Assembly: GCF_014066305.1 (NCBI RefSeq)
Contig: NW_023501070.1
Span: forward strand, 310,001-374,000
Direction: 5' to 3'
Source of the DNA: Letharia columbiana
Lineage: Eukaryota > Ascomycota > Lecanoromycetes > Lecanorales > Parmeliaceae
Length of the DNA stretch: 64,000 nucleotides
A program made the translations under genes and the position numbers. The notes below the pieces were generated by a model, which was not told the origin of the DNA, ran no database searches, and saw only the letters and a list, made by a program, of their open reading frames with translations. Every line of letters begins with the position of its first letter. Position 1 is the stretch's first letter. Shown here piece after piece: positions 11,824 through 23,109 of this stretch.

Positions 11824-14234
11824 ATGACTGCTGTAGCGTCTCCACCTAGCTTTCAGCCACGATGGAATGCTGGTAGTGGTGTAGAGGGACCCATGAGCGC
11901 CGAGGAGGTTACCAGAATGTTCATGCCTCGCAAGGGTGCACAGCGCACGAACTCGGCTTCTTCGACTACTTCTTCAGCTTCGTCATCTACCTTCACTTCA
12001 CCTGCTCCTGCCCCACAAACGAACGGCGACACCCCAACTGCGAATGGGGAACAAGGAGGGTGGGGACCAAAGAAAAAGGCGGCCAGTGGTGCCAGAGGTC
12101 TTTGGCCGTCTTCCAAAGCCGAGCCTGTATCAGGTCTATCTACAGCGAGATCACAGGCACTCCCGACCCCGTCGTCAGGTCAGTCAGCCGCGTCCACCAT
12201 GAACACCGCAATGCACCAGCCTTCCCCAGTGTTACCCTCACAAAACAGACTTCAATCTCAAGCCCAGCAAAATGGAGGAAGAGGAGAACAGCAGACTACA
12301 GGTTCAGGACCGTCACCGGCCATTCTGGCACTGCTGCCAATGACCGGTACCTTCGAAAGAAAACAAATTACCGTACCATTTTCTCCAGACTTCTTGCGGA
12401 TTGGTCGTCAAACGAATGCGAAGACTGTACCAACGCCCGTCAACGGCTATTTCGACTCCAAGGTACTTTCGAGGCAACACGCTGAGGTGTGGGCGGACAA
12501 GGAGACTGGCAAGATATGGATCAAAGACGTGAAATCATCGAATGGAACCTTCGTCAACGGAGTTAGGTTATCGGCGGAAAACAGAGATTCTGAGCCGCAC
12601 GAACTTCGGGAACAAGACACGTTGGAGCTGGGTATTGACATTGTGAGTGAGGATCAGAAAAGTATTGTACACCACAAAGTCTCCGCCAAAGTTGAACTTG
12701 CGGGTATTTATCCCAACCCTCCAAGCCTACTGGAAATGGACTTCAGTGCCAATACTTCGAGTGGCGGCAACGCGATGATGGGGGAGCCCATGAGTCAGCA
12801 AATGTCACAAATGCGAGGCCGAGGTGGTAGTCAAGGCTCCGTGGGCAGCAACGGCCGTATGACTGGTCCGTCGAGTATGGCCGGGGGCAATTCAAATATG
12901 TTGGGACCGCAGAGGCAAATGAATCTTTGGATGGGTCCTATCACCATTGAGCAGGTCGTGAAAAAGCTGGGGGTAAGTCGAAAGCTAGACTAAGTTATGT
13001 GTACACCATTGCTGATATATGCCAGGGGGAGCTCAAGCAAGCGAAGCAGCAATCCCAGGATCTCCACCGTACTGGGGACTTTTTCAACACTCTACTAACG
13101 CTACAACCTGGCGAACAGCCCCCTAATTCCCCACCGAAACATATTACAGAGGAGAATAAAACGAATGGTGTTCATCCACCTTCCCAGGTCGACATTATGT
13201 CTCCATTTTCGCAGCCTCCAGCCCCACCGCCACAACATCCTCTTCCTGAAAAACCAGATTCCGCTCGCTTCACCATACCAGACTCGTTGTCTCAGCCATC
13301 TTTGAAGAGGGTAGATACAGAAAGACCAAAATCAGGATTGAACTCACCTACAAAAGAGATTCCGAGTGGCCAGATTGTCTCCCTGCTCGAAGCATTAAAG
13401 TCAGCGAAACAAGAAATAGATTCGCAAGGCAGCCGCGTAAAGCATCTCGAAGTTGCATTGGCACGAGAGCGCAAGGCACGTGAGCTTGCGGAACGGCGTG
13501 CGCGCACCTTATCGGGTAGCCAAGATGATCACGAGACCAATGGTACTGTTGAGGAGGAGGCCTTCGAGCCACCCTTGGATACTCTGGAGCTCATCGAGCA
13601 CGAGCTACCAAATGGTCATGCGGAGGATGACGAGGAGTCGAAGTTGCTTCCAAGATCGATATCCACAGCGACTTTGAAGAGCGCTGAAGACATGCATCAG
13701 GGCACAGTAGATATCGATACCTCAACCTCGCGGCTACAGGCGAGAATAGACCTCATGGTCAAAGAGATGGATGACTTGAAGTTTTTGATGGAATCATACA
13801 AGCAAAGAGCAGAAGACGCTGAAGAGGGACAAAGGGGCTTAGCGGAGATGGTGGAAAGCATTCGAGCAGGACGCGACTCCAAGAGCGTGATGCCAACAAC
13901 AAATGACGAAGACTCTACACTTCTCGGCAATGGCGACATTGATGGAGGTGCGGACTCAAAGGGTCCTACACGTTCCAAAGGAATGGACCGCAGCTCGTCG
14001 TCCTCGCATCTGCATCACCAGCTACCAAATGGCACCGCTGCAATAGAGGACATGCACCGAGAGCTGGAGAAAACGGTATCAAACGTACTCCAGCAGCAAC
14101 GGCAATGGGGCAGTACCGGAGAGGGTGGGCGCATAGTACAGAGTGCACCTTATGTGTCTATGGTTGGGGTCGTACTTATCGGAGTTGGGATCATGACTTG
14201 GTTAAATGGCTGGCAGCCGGGTGGAGAAAGATGA
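11824..14234 (+). CDS. Tail-anchored FHA-domain protein, STRIPAK component (SLMAP / HAM-4 / PRO45 type)
   Basis: Two exons (11824-12972, 13026-14234; 53-nt intron starting GTAAGT) encode 785 aa. After a Ser/Gln-rich disordered N-terminus lies an FHA domain at about residues 175-290: FLRIGRQT, SRQHAEVW, and SSNGTFVNG with the phosphopeptide-binding Arg, Ser and Asn. A coiled-coil region follows (about 520-560, 640-690). The last 30 residues form a single hydrophobic helix (VSMVGVVLIGVGIMTWL) ending GER, a tail anchor for ER, nuclear envelope or mitochondrial membrane. This order is that of SLMAP, Neurospora HAM-4 and Sordaria PRO45, which tether the STRIPAK phosphatase-kinase complex needed for cell fusion and fruiting. 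An in-frame ATG at 11782 would add 14 residues; 11824 was preferred because MTAVASPPSFQPRWN resembles a natural start. Confidence 0.88.
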
Positions 14235-15070
14235 GCGCCGAATTCGATGATACGTATGATACGACACTGAGCAATACCCTTGGCGTCTGATTTTACTTCT
14301 TGGAAGGAAGGTTTCGAGAAGAATACGGATTGTTCGGAATCGTCTTCACGATCATGCATTATTAGCAGAGTGGGTTGATAAGGAGGGCATCTCTTACGGC
14401 AGCCTGCATTGCGACGTGTTTGACCCTGAACATACACCCGCGAGGTTTGCCAATACACATATGCCTCATCACCCTTTTTATCCTCTTCATCGTTCCCTCC
14501 GTGTCCAAGTGTGAGGGGGCTTCTCGCCTTATGGCTTCTTTTTGTTTTTCGGTGGCTGGAACTTTACCACGGCTTGACACCTGTGAGAAGGTTCTTGCTC
14601 TTGTGAAGCTTTCCCCAAATCAATAGGGCACTTCGATCTGTGGCGCCCCTCTGTCAAATAAAGACTCAGACGTCGTCGGTGCTCGGCAAACCCTTCAATC
14701 AACCTACACTGCAAGTCTTGTTCACGACTCGACAATCTAGAAGCCCGTTCGCCATGGTGGAAAACAGCATTGATAACCATGGCACGGCTGAAATACAAAC
14801 GTTGTGCCTACGGTATCCGGCAGATCGAATGAAGCGAATACTGAATATCCCTCCGAAACGCGCATTAAGCAGCCCCTGACAGCCAGTCAAGAAAAGCCAT
14901 GTCTAAACGAACACATACAGTGGGCAAGAGTACCAAACTCTCTCTAGCTCCAGGATCCTACAAATACTCACCACCCCTGCTCCTATCATTCAAGACCCTT
15001 TCCCTCCGACCCATCAGACCCACTCGGCTTCTTTTCCTTCCGCCCTTTCCATCAAACAAATCAACCAACC
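14235..15070. other. Intergenic
   Basis: 3' UTR of the FHA gene followed by the upstream region of a small secreted protein gene. A CT-rich leader at about 14980-15065 precedes the next start. No gene was recognised. Confidence 0.4.
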
Positions 15071-15331
15071 ATGCAACTCCCCCTCCAGGCCGTCTTCGCC
15101 GTCCTCTTCCTCTTCGCCCCTCGCCTCGCCCTCACTGAACGCGCACCCGACATGGCCAACGGCAACGCAGTCGACCGCGGCTGCACGAACCAAACGTGCC
15201 CTATCATCAACGCACGCTTTCAATCCGCAAAGGACGAAATTGCTCAATTGGACGACAAGACGACAACGCCGGCGTTCTTGTCCGGTTACTGGTCAGCCCT
15301 GAGAGATGTCGTGAAGGAGTTTGAGTGCTGA
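15071..15331 (+). CDS. Small secreted protein (hypothetical)
   Basis: A single exon of 86 aa. Residues 1-22 form a strong signal peptide (QLPLQAVFAVLFLFAPRLAL). The mature peptide of about 64 aa has three Cys: a GC-x4-C pair near its start and one as the final residue. I recognise no family. The start is preceded by a CT-rich and then CAA-rich leader typical of fungal promoters (TCAACCAACC just before ATG), which supports a real gene. Small size plus secretion makes it an effector-like candidate, but the odd number of Cys and lack of homology leave the function open. Confidence 0.6.
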   Translation: MQLPLQAVFAVLFLFAPRLALTERAPDMANGNAVDRGCTNQTCPIINARFQSAKDEIAQLDDKTTTPAFLSGYWSALRDVVKEFEC

Positions 15332-16909
15332 AACGCGTTTGTGTTTTGCAGTGACGGGATGGATATGTCCATGGGGTTGCTTGGTACGTTGCAGTTGTTA
15401 CATTTGGATGCTTGAGGAACAAGGGGAAGCTGACTGGAATGTAGGAATGTCAGATCAAGTAAATCTTTTGAACAGATAAAAGAGATGGAGAGTAGTAATG
15501 CTGTCATGGCTTCATATTTGTGTTCTGTGTTCTCCATGCTCTGTCTAAAGCTGTCATTAGACAGGGTTTGAGCACCTCTGTGGGGCTCAGGAATCACATA
15601 TCTCACTATGCATCACGTCCCTGGTGTCGAAGAACTCGAGTAAGCAAAACGAACGGATTTCTACGCATACATGATTGCCATGGTTGAACTTTTTGAAATG
15701 AGAGGTGGGCCAAACATTGTGGCTGCTTGAGTCATGTCAATGGCCGACTTGAGAGTTTTGTCCGTAGTAATTGATTAAATTTCTCGACGTGAGTCTGAAG
15801 TATGACACATTCTTAGGATTTTCTTGAACCAAAACTCCTTGCTGCCACTCCAATCATCACCTTATCGGGCAATGTATTTGCCACAGGGTCCCACGAAGCT
15901 TAGAATACCTGTCCTTTGGTCAGGAGGGAAAAGGCTCCGGCCCCAATCATACACTTCAGCAAATACCAGAGGCCGATAAGCCATATTCCAAGGTCACGTG
16001 GGGTGTCCGTTGCTCTGCATGTTGGTCATCCATGACGTGCAGGAAGTCTTGACAGCACCTCACACTCGACCGAGTGCACATTCCTGAAACAGCCGAGCAC
16101 AGCTTGTGACCTGCGTCAATTGCTGTGGTCAAAAGCCTTCATCATGACTCGGAACCCAATCATAATCCCACCGTCGAACCCTTCTGCAAGCCAGTGAACA
16201 GTTCGAGGATATGTGCCTGACATGAACTTTACTTGACGGCAGCCTACCTAGGTAGGTAGCTGGTCGAGCAAAAAGAGTGACTTAAGAGATAAGCATACTC
16301 GTAAACCAGAAGTCCACAAAAGATCTATCATAGTACCCTTTTGTGAAAGCTTGGTTGAAGCGACTCGCTGATATTTGTTCCGAAGTCAACGAAGAGGGCA
16401 GAATGCAGAGAGCTTTCTCCCTCATCTATGCGCCATGGTCGCGTCCTTTTCACAGTCCTCGAAAATAAAAGAGTCACAGCCGAGGCACGATCCACATGAG
16501 ACTGCACTCAATCTAGTCACATTCATGCAGATCGATGCGGAGTATGCACGCGTGACGTCTGAGCTCGACTGTTGCGCCTGGGGCCTTGCGTTCGATTGGG
16601 CAACCAGGAGGTGGGGATGGACGAAGCGCAACCTCTTTCCCAGGTTGTCATGCAAGACACTTTAAACGCTTCCTGCATCCGAAAGAGACACCTCGGCACG
16701 CTCAGAAAGATCGGAAGTTCACGAAAGTACAAATGGCAGCGATTGTTTCCTCTCTTATATAATCTTCACTACCTCTAAACATCTCAATTCAGCAAGAAGA
16801 AGAAGAAGAATAACAAAGCAAAGACTACTTGAACCAAGTTCCACACTTCCTTCAGCCAAATCATTCGGACAAGCTAGAACATACCAAAACCGCATCATAA
16901 ACCACTATA
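15332..16909. other. Intergenic, no supported gene
   Basis: About 1.6 kb. It contains a perfect TACCTAGGTA palindrome extended to CCTACCTAGGTAGGTAG near 16243-16259, and an AAGAAG tract at about 16796-16809 in the leader of the next gene. A minus-strand reading around 15885-16000 is hydrophobic but broken by stops. Confidence 0.4.
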
Positions 16910-17385
16910 ATGTCTTCTCCGGTATCTATCATGACCCTAGCTTCTGATCTCCTCGTCCTCGGAGCAGGCGTTTCCATTGCTGGCTTTGTCCTCAAAGGGC
17001 TTTTGGCTCAGTACAAGAGATACATTCCCGCACCTATTCAAGCAACCTTTATGGCACCCAAAGCTGTGTTGAAGGAGATGATGACATGGTCTGAAGCTTC
17101 CGACATCAGAGGTGAGGTCGCACTCGCGGCGGTGATCCAAGTTCCTCACTATGGATAGAGCATATTTTGGTCTATGTCGCACGCCAAACGTCCGCGCTGC
17201 ACGACGATGGTGCATCCAAAGTACATTCCTCACTGCTTTCATGTCCCGAGCCGGTAGTAAGCCTGGCAAAACATCAGACACGGTGCATCGAGCCCGCTGT
17301 TCCGCTCTCTCCAGACCACAACGGTCATTCCGACACATCTCATTGCAACAGGCCTGGAGCGCTAGACAGTGCGTTTGAGCAATGA
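16910..17385 (+). CDS. Hypothetical single-pass membrane protein
   Basis: Two exons (16910-17111, 17159-17385) give 142 aa. The 47-nt intron starts GTGAGG and ends ATAG; splicing removes an in-frame stop and opens a further 75 codons, which argues that the model is real. Residues about 9-33 are a hydrophobic helix (LASDLLVLGAGVSIAGFVL). The rest is soluble, with a His/Ser-rich C-terminal half containing three Cys. The 5' leader is CAA/CT-rich and includes an AAGAAG run. I recognise no domain. It could be a lineage-specific orphan. Confidence 0.55.
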
Positions 17386-18015
17386 ACAACATCCGTCTGG
17401 CTGTCACAGTCTTCCAAGTCATTCTTTGCAGTTCAAGCCAGGCTGAAAGCTAGTCGAGGCTAGATGTGCGGAACTGAAACGAGAGTGGCGACCTCCAATC
17501 TCACTTTAAATGACGAGGATATGCGGTGTGGAATAGTGTAGAGAAGACAATTGCGGCTCGAGCTGTGAGGAAAGTTCGGGATTGTATAGAGCATAGAAAA
17601 CAATGAAATGTGGCACCGAGGAAAGACCATTGGACTGAAATCATCGTTATCTCACGCTCTTCCCGTGCTTTTGCTCCTCATTGCAGCGGTCAGAACCCTA
17701 AAAACTGCTGTTCTGGCCTTGCTTTCTAACAAAACTGGCCGGGTTGCTGGGCTTGGATCCGGTAGCTGTACGGAGTACTTAGAGCAGAAGCATATCAGCG
17801 TACGAAGTTGCTTGGGCTACAAGCCCGTATCCCAACAAACACTACCAGCTTGACACCTTTAATCGCGCTTTGAGACTACCGCTTTTGTGGATGCCTGAGG
17901 GCTGGTCAGAAATTCTGGTTAGGCCAACCAGCAACGAAATTTACCTCTAACCGCGACTTTTTCGGTTGCCTGACCGGTTGATATGTTTTCCTTTCCTCCT
18001 GCTTTGCTTCAGAGT
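17386..18015. other. Intergenic
   Basis: About 630 bp between the orphan membrane protein gene and the IPI3 stop codon. Short open frames only. Confidence 0.4.
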
Positions 18016-19718
18016 CTAATCGCTTTCTGTCATCTCATCGGTGCTACTACTCAAGTCCTCGTCTTCGTCCTTCCCGCGTTCATTAATATCTTCGTCTTCA
18101 TCCTCGACGGCCTCTCCCATTTCCTTTCTCCTCGCTACTTCCGCATCCCTCATGCTTCTCAGCCTTCTCCGTTTCTTTCTCGCCGCCTTGATTTCCTCAT
18201 CCTTCTGTCGCCGCCAATCCTCTTTCTCTTGCTCAAGCACGATTGCTGCTGCGCTACGATAACGCTCCTCAGCGACCTCAAGCCGAGAGGCGAGTGCAGA
18301 ATTTTGGACACGGAGGTTGGTAAGCTCCGATGAATCAGTAGCAGCGCCGAAAGACTTCTGGGGAGAAGACAATTCAGCGAGAGATTCTTCGAGAAGAGCA
18401 GTTGGGAAAGATGAATGATGCAATTCTTGATGAAAAGATGTGGTTTCGGCGGAGAATGGGAGAGGAAGAGTCGATGTGAATTGAGCTATAAAGGTGTACT
18501 TGGTGGGTATAATAGCGTCAGAAACGCCGTGATCGCCATTGACAAAACTTTCATATCGCGGCTTGACAACATTATGAAGTTTCACAGCTGGCTTGGCTAC
18601 GTCGGGAAAGCCAATCGGCTTTAGCATAATTATATTCGTAACGGGGGCAGCGAAGTCAGCCACTCTTTTGTCGTACTTGCCTGCGGCTACGTCCCAATTA
18701 TGAATCTTGCCGTCTTGATGACCGGAAAGTAGACTTGTGCCATCATAGCTGACCTGAAGGCAGAGAAGTGGGGATGCTGAATGGTGCGGAGCTGACCACC
18801 TGCCCGACGGTCGGGGCTGGGTTGGTGTAGACTGCAGAGCAGGGTTATGTAATGGCTGTGTTAGTCCATCCTGACTGTAGAAGTCTATGAGCTGTACACT
18901 GCCATCTTCATAACCGGCGTAAACTGCACGATCTGCAGGGTCTAAAGCCAAACAGAGTGGACTTGAGGGAAGCAGGAAGGTATGCAGAGCATCTCCATTT
19001 AGATAGTTCCAGACTATGCATGTTTTGTCCTTCGAAGCTGACACGGCAATGTTTTTGTTACCAGAGCTGTGGCCGAATACAATGGCAGTTATTGCAGCGC
19101 GGTGGTTCGAAAGTGATCTGAAAGGAGAGAACGGCAGATCATGGCCGTTGTCATTAGCTGATGAGGCTGAGAATGAGAGCAGACCTGGGATAGACCAGAC
19201 ATGTATGTTTGAATCTGTAGAGCCCGACAGAAAGAAATTGGAGGTTGGATCGACCGCAAGGCATGTTGTTGATTGGAGGTGATGTTGTGGTGTAGATACT
19301 TGTCTGCCAGTTCCCAGCTACTTTAAGTGATCAGCATTACTAGGAGGAGGATATCATTTCGGTAGGATAGACACACCTCCCATAGTACCACCCTTCCACC
19401 CTCAGTACCCAGGATGAGCGTTCCGGCTCCCTCTGATTCTGCGGCAAGAACAACGCTTTGAATCTTCTCTGGAAAGGGTACTACTGCCTCTTGATTATTT
19501 CGCTCCCTGCTGTAGACATGAATAACTGCTTTATCTTCTTGTGCGGCAAAGACATGAGATGGGCTGACTGCTAGAGAATTGGTGTTGGTTGAGCTTTTCT
19601 TGAAGGTGGACTTCAGAGCTGGTAGAGGCTGGAAATCATAGAGGTGTACGCCAGGAATGACGCTGTTGCTTGGCTTCTCAGGATTAAGCGTCGATGCTAT
19701 GAAGCTTTCTGTGAGCAT
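18016..19718 (-). CDS. IPI3: Pre-rRNA-processing WD40 protein Ipi3
   Basis: Two exons (19718-19377, 19317-18016; 59-nt intron ending AAGTAG) encode 547 aa. The N-terminus MLTESFIASTLNPEKP and VHLYDFQPL are typical of Ipi3/WDR18. WD40 blades follow: TLILGTEGGRVVLWE, FLSGSTDSNIHVWSIPG, NIAVSASKDKTCIVWNY and SLLSGHQDGKIHNWDV. After about residue 420 the chain becomes a charged coiled coil (EERYRSAAAIVLEQEKEDWRR) and a basic then acidic tail. Ipi3 forms the Rix1 complex with Ipi1 and Rix1/Ipi2, acting in ITS2 processing and 60S maturation. It also associates with pre-replication complexes in yeast. It is divergent from SER2 with only 113 bp between starts. Confidence 0.9.
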
Positions 19719-19831
19719 TGCAGAAAGAGGGACGAGTGAACGTGATCAGAGGAGGAAATTCGGAGCCCATGAGCCTATCAACTCGAAGTCGAAGCTCAAG
19801 GAAGTTTGAATAATTTCCGAGCTAAGGTTCC
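19719..19831. promoter_or_regulatory. Shared divergent promoter IPI3/SER2
   Basis: Only 113 bp lie between the two divergent start codons, so the two 5' UTRs and core promoters must overlap or be very short. The sequence is GA-rich with a TTATCGATAA palindrome just downstream, inside the SER2 coding start (about 19838-19847). Confidence 0.55.
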
Positions 19832-21016
19832 ATGCCCTTATCGATAAGATCACACCCGAAATCCTTGCTCACGGACGACGAGAGGCTCGAGCAACTTTCG
19901 CTTCATCGATCACCGATGCTCGCTCCAGCACCTCTTACCGAAGTCGCTAGGGAGGGCCCAAAGCATGAAAAGAATGGCAAGTCGCTTGAACAGACACGAA
20001 AAGTTGCTCTCATCGCGACCTTTTTTCCCAAGTCGAGGCTCACTCCCCCAAATCTGAATGTACAGGCTACAGCTAGTAGCGGAGATAGGGACCAATATGA
20101 GACCAAAGCTACGAGACCATCTTTGCCCTCCTATGTTGGTACTTTTACATCTCTGCTCGCCCAGCTTGTGCCCCAACTTGACTATAAATCAACCCAGCAT
20201 CTAACCTCCCATATTACTCAATCCACCTACACAGGACTCTACCAAGACCTACCGGACTTTTCGAATATCCGGCATGATGCTCCAATCCAAGATTTTGAAA
20301 GGAGACATGGTCTCGAGATCATCTTTGACGTTCATCCAAATGCTTCTGGGCATCAACAGCGGCCCTTGCTGCTCGCTCTTTTCGACATGGACTCCACCCT
20401 CATCAACGAAGAAGTAATCGACGAGCTTGCCCGATCAATTGGCATCAGCGATGCAGTCTCGGCCATCACAGCCCGTGCCATGAACGGGGACATTGACTTC
20501 GCAACCTCCCTCTCAGAACGTGTAGCCATGCTAAAGGGTGTGCGTACGAATGTATGGGAGGACCTGAAGAAGACGGTCACGATTGCGACAGGGGCAAGAG
20601 AGCTCGTCAGTGGTCTGAAAAAGAAGGGAGTGCTGACCGGTGTTGTGAGCGGAGGTTTCATCCCAATGGCCGAGTGGCTGAAAGGCGAGCTGGGGCTTGA
20701 TGTCGCCGTTGCGAACCATTTGTTGGAAGAGGGCCCGACAGCGGACTTCCCGTATCCGCATCTTTCAGGTTTGCTGGATTCCAATTATCCAGTCGTTACG
20801 CCCGAGCTGAAAAGAGAGACCTTGAGATCTCTTGCAGCTGATCATGCGATCCCGTTGTCTGAAACGCTGGCTGTGGGAGACGGGTCCAACGATCTGCTCA
20901 TGCTTGGGACCGCGGGCTTAGGCATTGCATGGAATGCGAAAGAGAAGGTGCAGACTCGGGCGCCCATGAGATTGAATGGGAACAGCCTCGCAGATGTGCT
21001 GTACTTGATCTTTTGA
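19832..21016 (+). CDS. SER2: Phosphoserine phosphatase
   Basis: A single exon of 394 aa. The HAD-superfamily motifs are intact: motif I FDMDST (residues 184-189, nucleophile Asp185), motif II VVSGGF (271-276), a conserved KRETL lysine around 327, and motif III VGDGSNDLLML (348-358). The cap region contains EEVIDELAR and the SLSERVAMLKG segment diagnostic of SerB-type enzymes. It hydrolyses 3-phosphoserine to serine, the last step of the phosphorylated serine pathway, in the cytosol. The N-terminal 180 residues form a regulatory, ACT-like extension common in filamentous fungi and longer than in yeast Ser2. Confidence 0.94.
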   Translation: MPLSIRSHPKSLLTDDERLEQLSLHRSPMLAPAPLTEVAREGPKHEKNGKSLEQTRKVALIATFFPKSRLTPPNLNVQATASSGDRDQYETKATRPSLPSYVGTFTSLLAQLVPQLDYKSTQHLTSHITQSTYTGLYQDLPDFSNIRHDAPIQDFERRHGLEIIFDVHPNASGHQQRPLLLALFDMDSTLINEEVIDELARSIGISDAVSAITARAMNGDIDFATSLSERVAMLKGVRTNVWEDLKKTVTIATGARELVSGLKKKGVLTGVVSGGFIPMAEWLKGELGLDVAVANHLLEEGPTADFPYPHLSGLLDSNYPVVTPELKRETLRSLAADHAIPLSETLAVGDGSNDLLMLGTAGLGIAWNAKEKVQTRAPMRLNGNSLADVLYLIF

Positions 21017-21619
21017 AGTGGGGAGAGAGTGCTTGCAGCTGGGTCTTGACTCCATCACGTTGAGCAAGTTCTTTTGGAGATGAAAAATTAATCCAATATA
21101 GACTATAGAGATGGGATGTATGAGCTTAGTACTTTGACGTTCAGCGATCTCGGCTGGTCTGTCCTGCACTAACGGAGAGGACACCTGTTGCATTTCCTGG
21201 CCCTTTAATTCGAAGATGTTTGACCTCACAGAGCGAAGAAGGCAGCTAACAGTGCGAACGAGGTCCAAGTCTTCGCCTCTTACATCCGTGGCTTAAAGTG
21301 TTCGAACCCCGCCGATGTCTTTCCGCTCTCTTCTGACCTCGAGCAAGCATCGGTCACAAAGCTAGAGAGCGGACCGAGGATGCAGCGCACAGTCTGCAGG
21401 GAAGTTTGGTATGATGACCAGGGCGAGTATGTTACATAGTAGAACGAACGATTGAAACGCCGTTGCTAGCCAACAGAGACTCCCTTTCAGCATCTCCAGG
21501 CTCGTGAATACAGCGAATGGACTTCCATAACGCCCAAATAGAAAGGCGTGGAAGTGGGTCCTCGTAAAGGCGAATACTCAGCATGCACAGGGAAAGGAAT
21601 GTTTCGCGTCATGTACAGC
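21017..21619. other. Intergenic between convergent genes
   Basis: About 600 bp between SER2 and RHO3 stop codons, expected to hold both 3' UTRs. A TTCGAAC word near 21300 looks tRNA-like but has no pairing arms. Confidence 0.45.
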
Positions 21620-22423
21620 TCACATCACTGAGCACTTGCTCCCTCCACTAGACGTGCCGGCGCCCTTGACTGAGAGCGCGACTCTCGCTGCTTCTGTGAA
21701 TGCTTCGTTCACGCCCCGGTTTCGTTTTGCTGAGCACTCTGCGCCAGCAATAGGTGTTAGCTCGTTCCCTCCCATTGCGAAGCAGACACTACGGGAACGT
21801 GACGTACCCAGATATCGCAGCGCCTGGATCCTCTTTGCAACTTCTAACCCCTGCTTGTAGTCAATCATGACCTTCTCCCCTCCTGACCTCGCTCCCGTTT
21901 CCTCCTCCTCATCGCCGCCCCTCTCCCTCAAATCGCACTTTAGCGCCACAAGCACGAGCTTCACACCCTGGCAGTTCTCCGCAATCTCGCCCACCCATTT
22001 CGATTCGACGTTCTCGAGCGAATCTTTGGAATCGACGCTGAAGCAGAGCATGATAGTGTGGGTGTCGTCATAAGAAAGGGAGCGCAGGCGGTCGAATTCT
22101 TCTTGGCCCGCGGTATCCCAGAGGGAGAGCTCGATGTGGACATTATCGACGAAGATGTCGTGGACGTAGTTTTCGAAGACGGTGGGCTCGTATACTGTAG
22201 GAAAGTACCTGCGATGGCGCAAGGCGCATCAGATAAGCTCCGCTGGGTCCTAGAAGGTAAGACGTACCCTCTGGTAAATACGTTGAGCAGTGAAGTCTTG
22301 CCGCAAGCACCGTCACCTCTATTTTAATTGTCTGTAAGTCAACTGGCAGTAATGGAAGGTGGTAAGACCGTACAATAGGACAAGCTTGCGATGAACCGTC
22401 TTGCCTCCTCCGCAGAGAGGCAT
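21620..22423 (-). CDS. RHO3: Rho-family GTPase Rho3
   Basis: Four exons (22423-22374, 22318-22268, 22208-21808, 21738-21620) give 206 aa. The spliced start MPLCGGGKTVHRKLVLLGDG carries the P-loop GDGACGKT (18-25). The switch I effector YFPTVYEPTVFENY, switch II WDTAGQEEFDRLRSLSY, LVALKCDL (G4-type) and ECSAKRNRGVNEAF (G5) follow. The protein ends in the CAAX box CSVM for farnesylation. The N-terminal Cys4 suggests additional palmitoylation as in yeast Rho3. A Rho-specific acidic insert (about 133-147, EEEETGARSGG) is present. Rho3 acts at the plasma membrane in polarised exocytosis and actin organisation at hyphal tips. The introns fall within the P-loop region, between R and GYFPT, and before ECSAK. 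Confidence 0.94.
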
Positions 22424-23109
22424 GGCGGGTGAAGGATTGCGGGACGGCACTCAGGTAGCTAGGATCTTGCTTTGCAATCTTGAATGGGTCGCGGACATTC
22501 ACTTATGTAGGGGATGTGATACCAAAGCTATGTAACAAAAGAATGTGATGCGGACGCTGGTTAAAGTAGGCTCTTGAACACAGTTCTGAGTGACGAATTG
22601 ACATTTGCGATCCCTCACCAGCCTAGCGTGAAATCTTGGACCCGGGTTCTTTTAAGGTTTGGATCTGGGTCCCGAGGTCCAAACAATTGATTCCCGTCTT
22701 CTACTGGGAACATTTACACAAATGCTTGAGGATATCTATTGATGCGCCGCTTTTAGTACGTTCACCTTATGATTCAGCCTAGCTCGGCTTCTACAGCACA
22801 ACAGTAGGAAATCAAAGTAATGCCGGTGTATACAGCCTGTGTATATTTGTGTATATGGCTATTTCTATCGCTCGATTAAGGTCTCCTTGATGCTCAGACA
22901 CTGTGAGGATGTCCATCGCCGGAAAGGTGAGACCTGGTCCACATGAGATGAGTACGAGGTCAATCAATAGCTTGCGAGCTCCAGCTATCTACTCCGATCT
23001 GAGCCTCTTCAAGCTAATAGCACTCATGAATGGACCATGATGGGAATTTGCTGAAAGGCTTCTCGCTTGTCAAATTCACAAGCATAATTAAGCCATGCAT
23101 TCAATCCGG
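22424..23109. other. Intergenic: RHO3 promoter, LIP2 3' region
   Basis: About 690 bp with no coding signal seen. A short imperfect repeat of GGGTCC/GGGTTC words occurs near 22640-22680. Confidence 0.4.

Noticed and set aside
15885..16000. Hydrophobic minus-strand reading like a membrane helix
   Set aside because: Interrupted by stops on both sides and no splice chain found.
21295..21315. TTCGAAC word resembling a tRNA T-loop
   Set aside because: The flanking bases do not form a T-stem and no anticodon or acceptor arm could be drawn.
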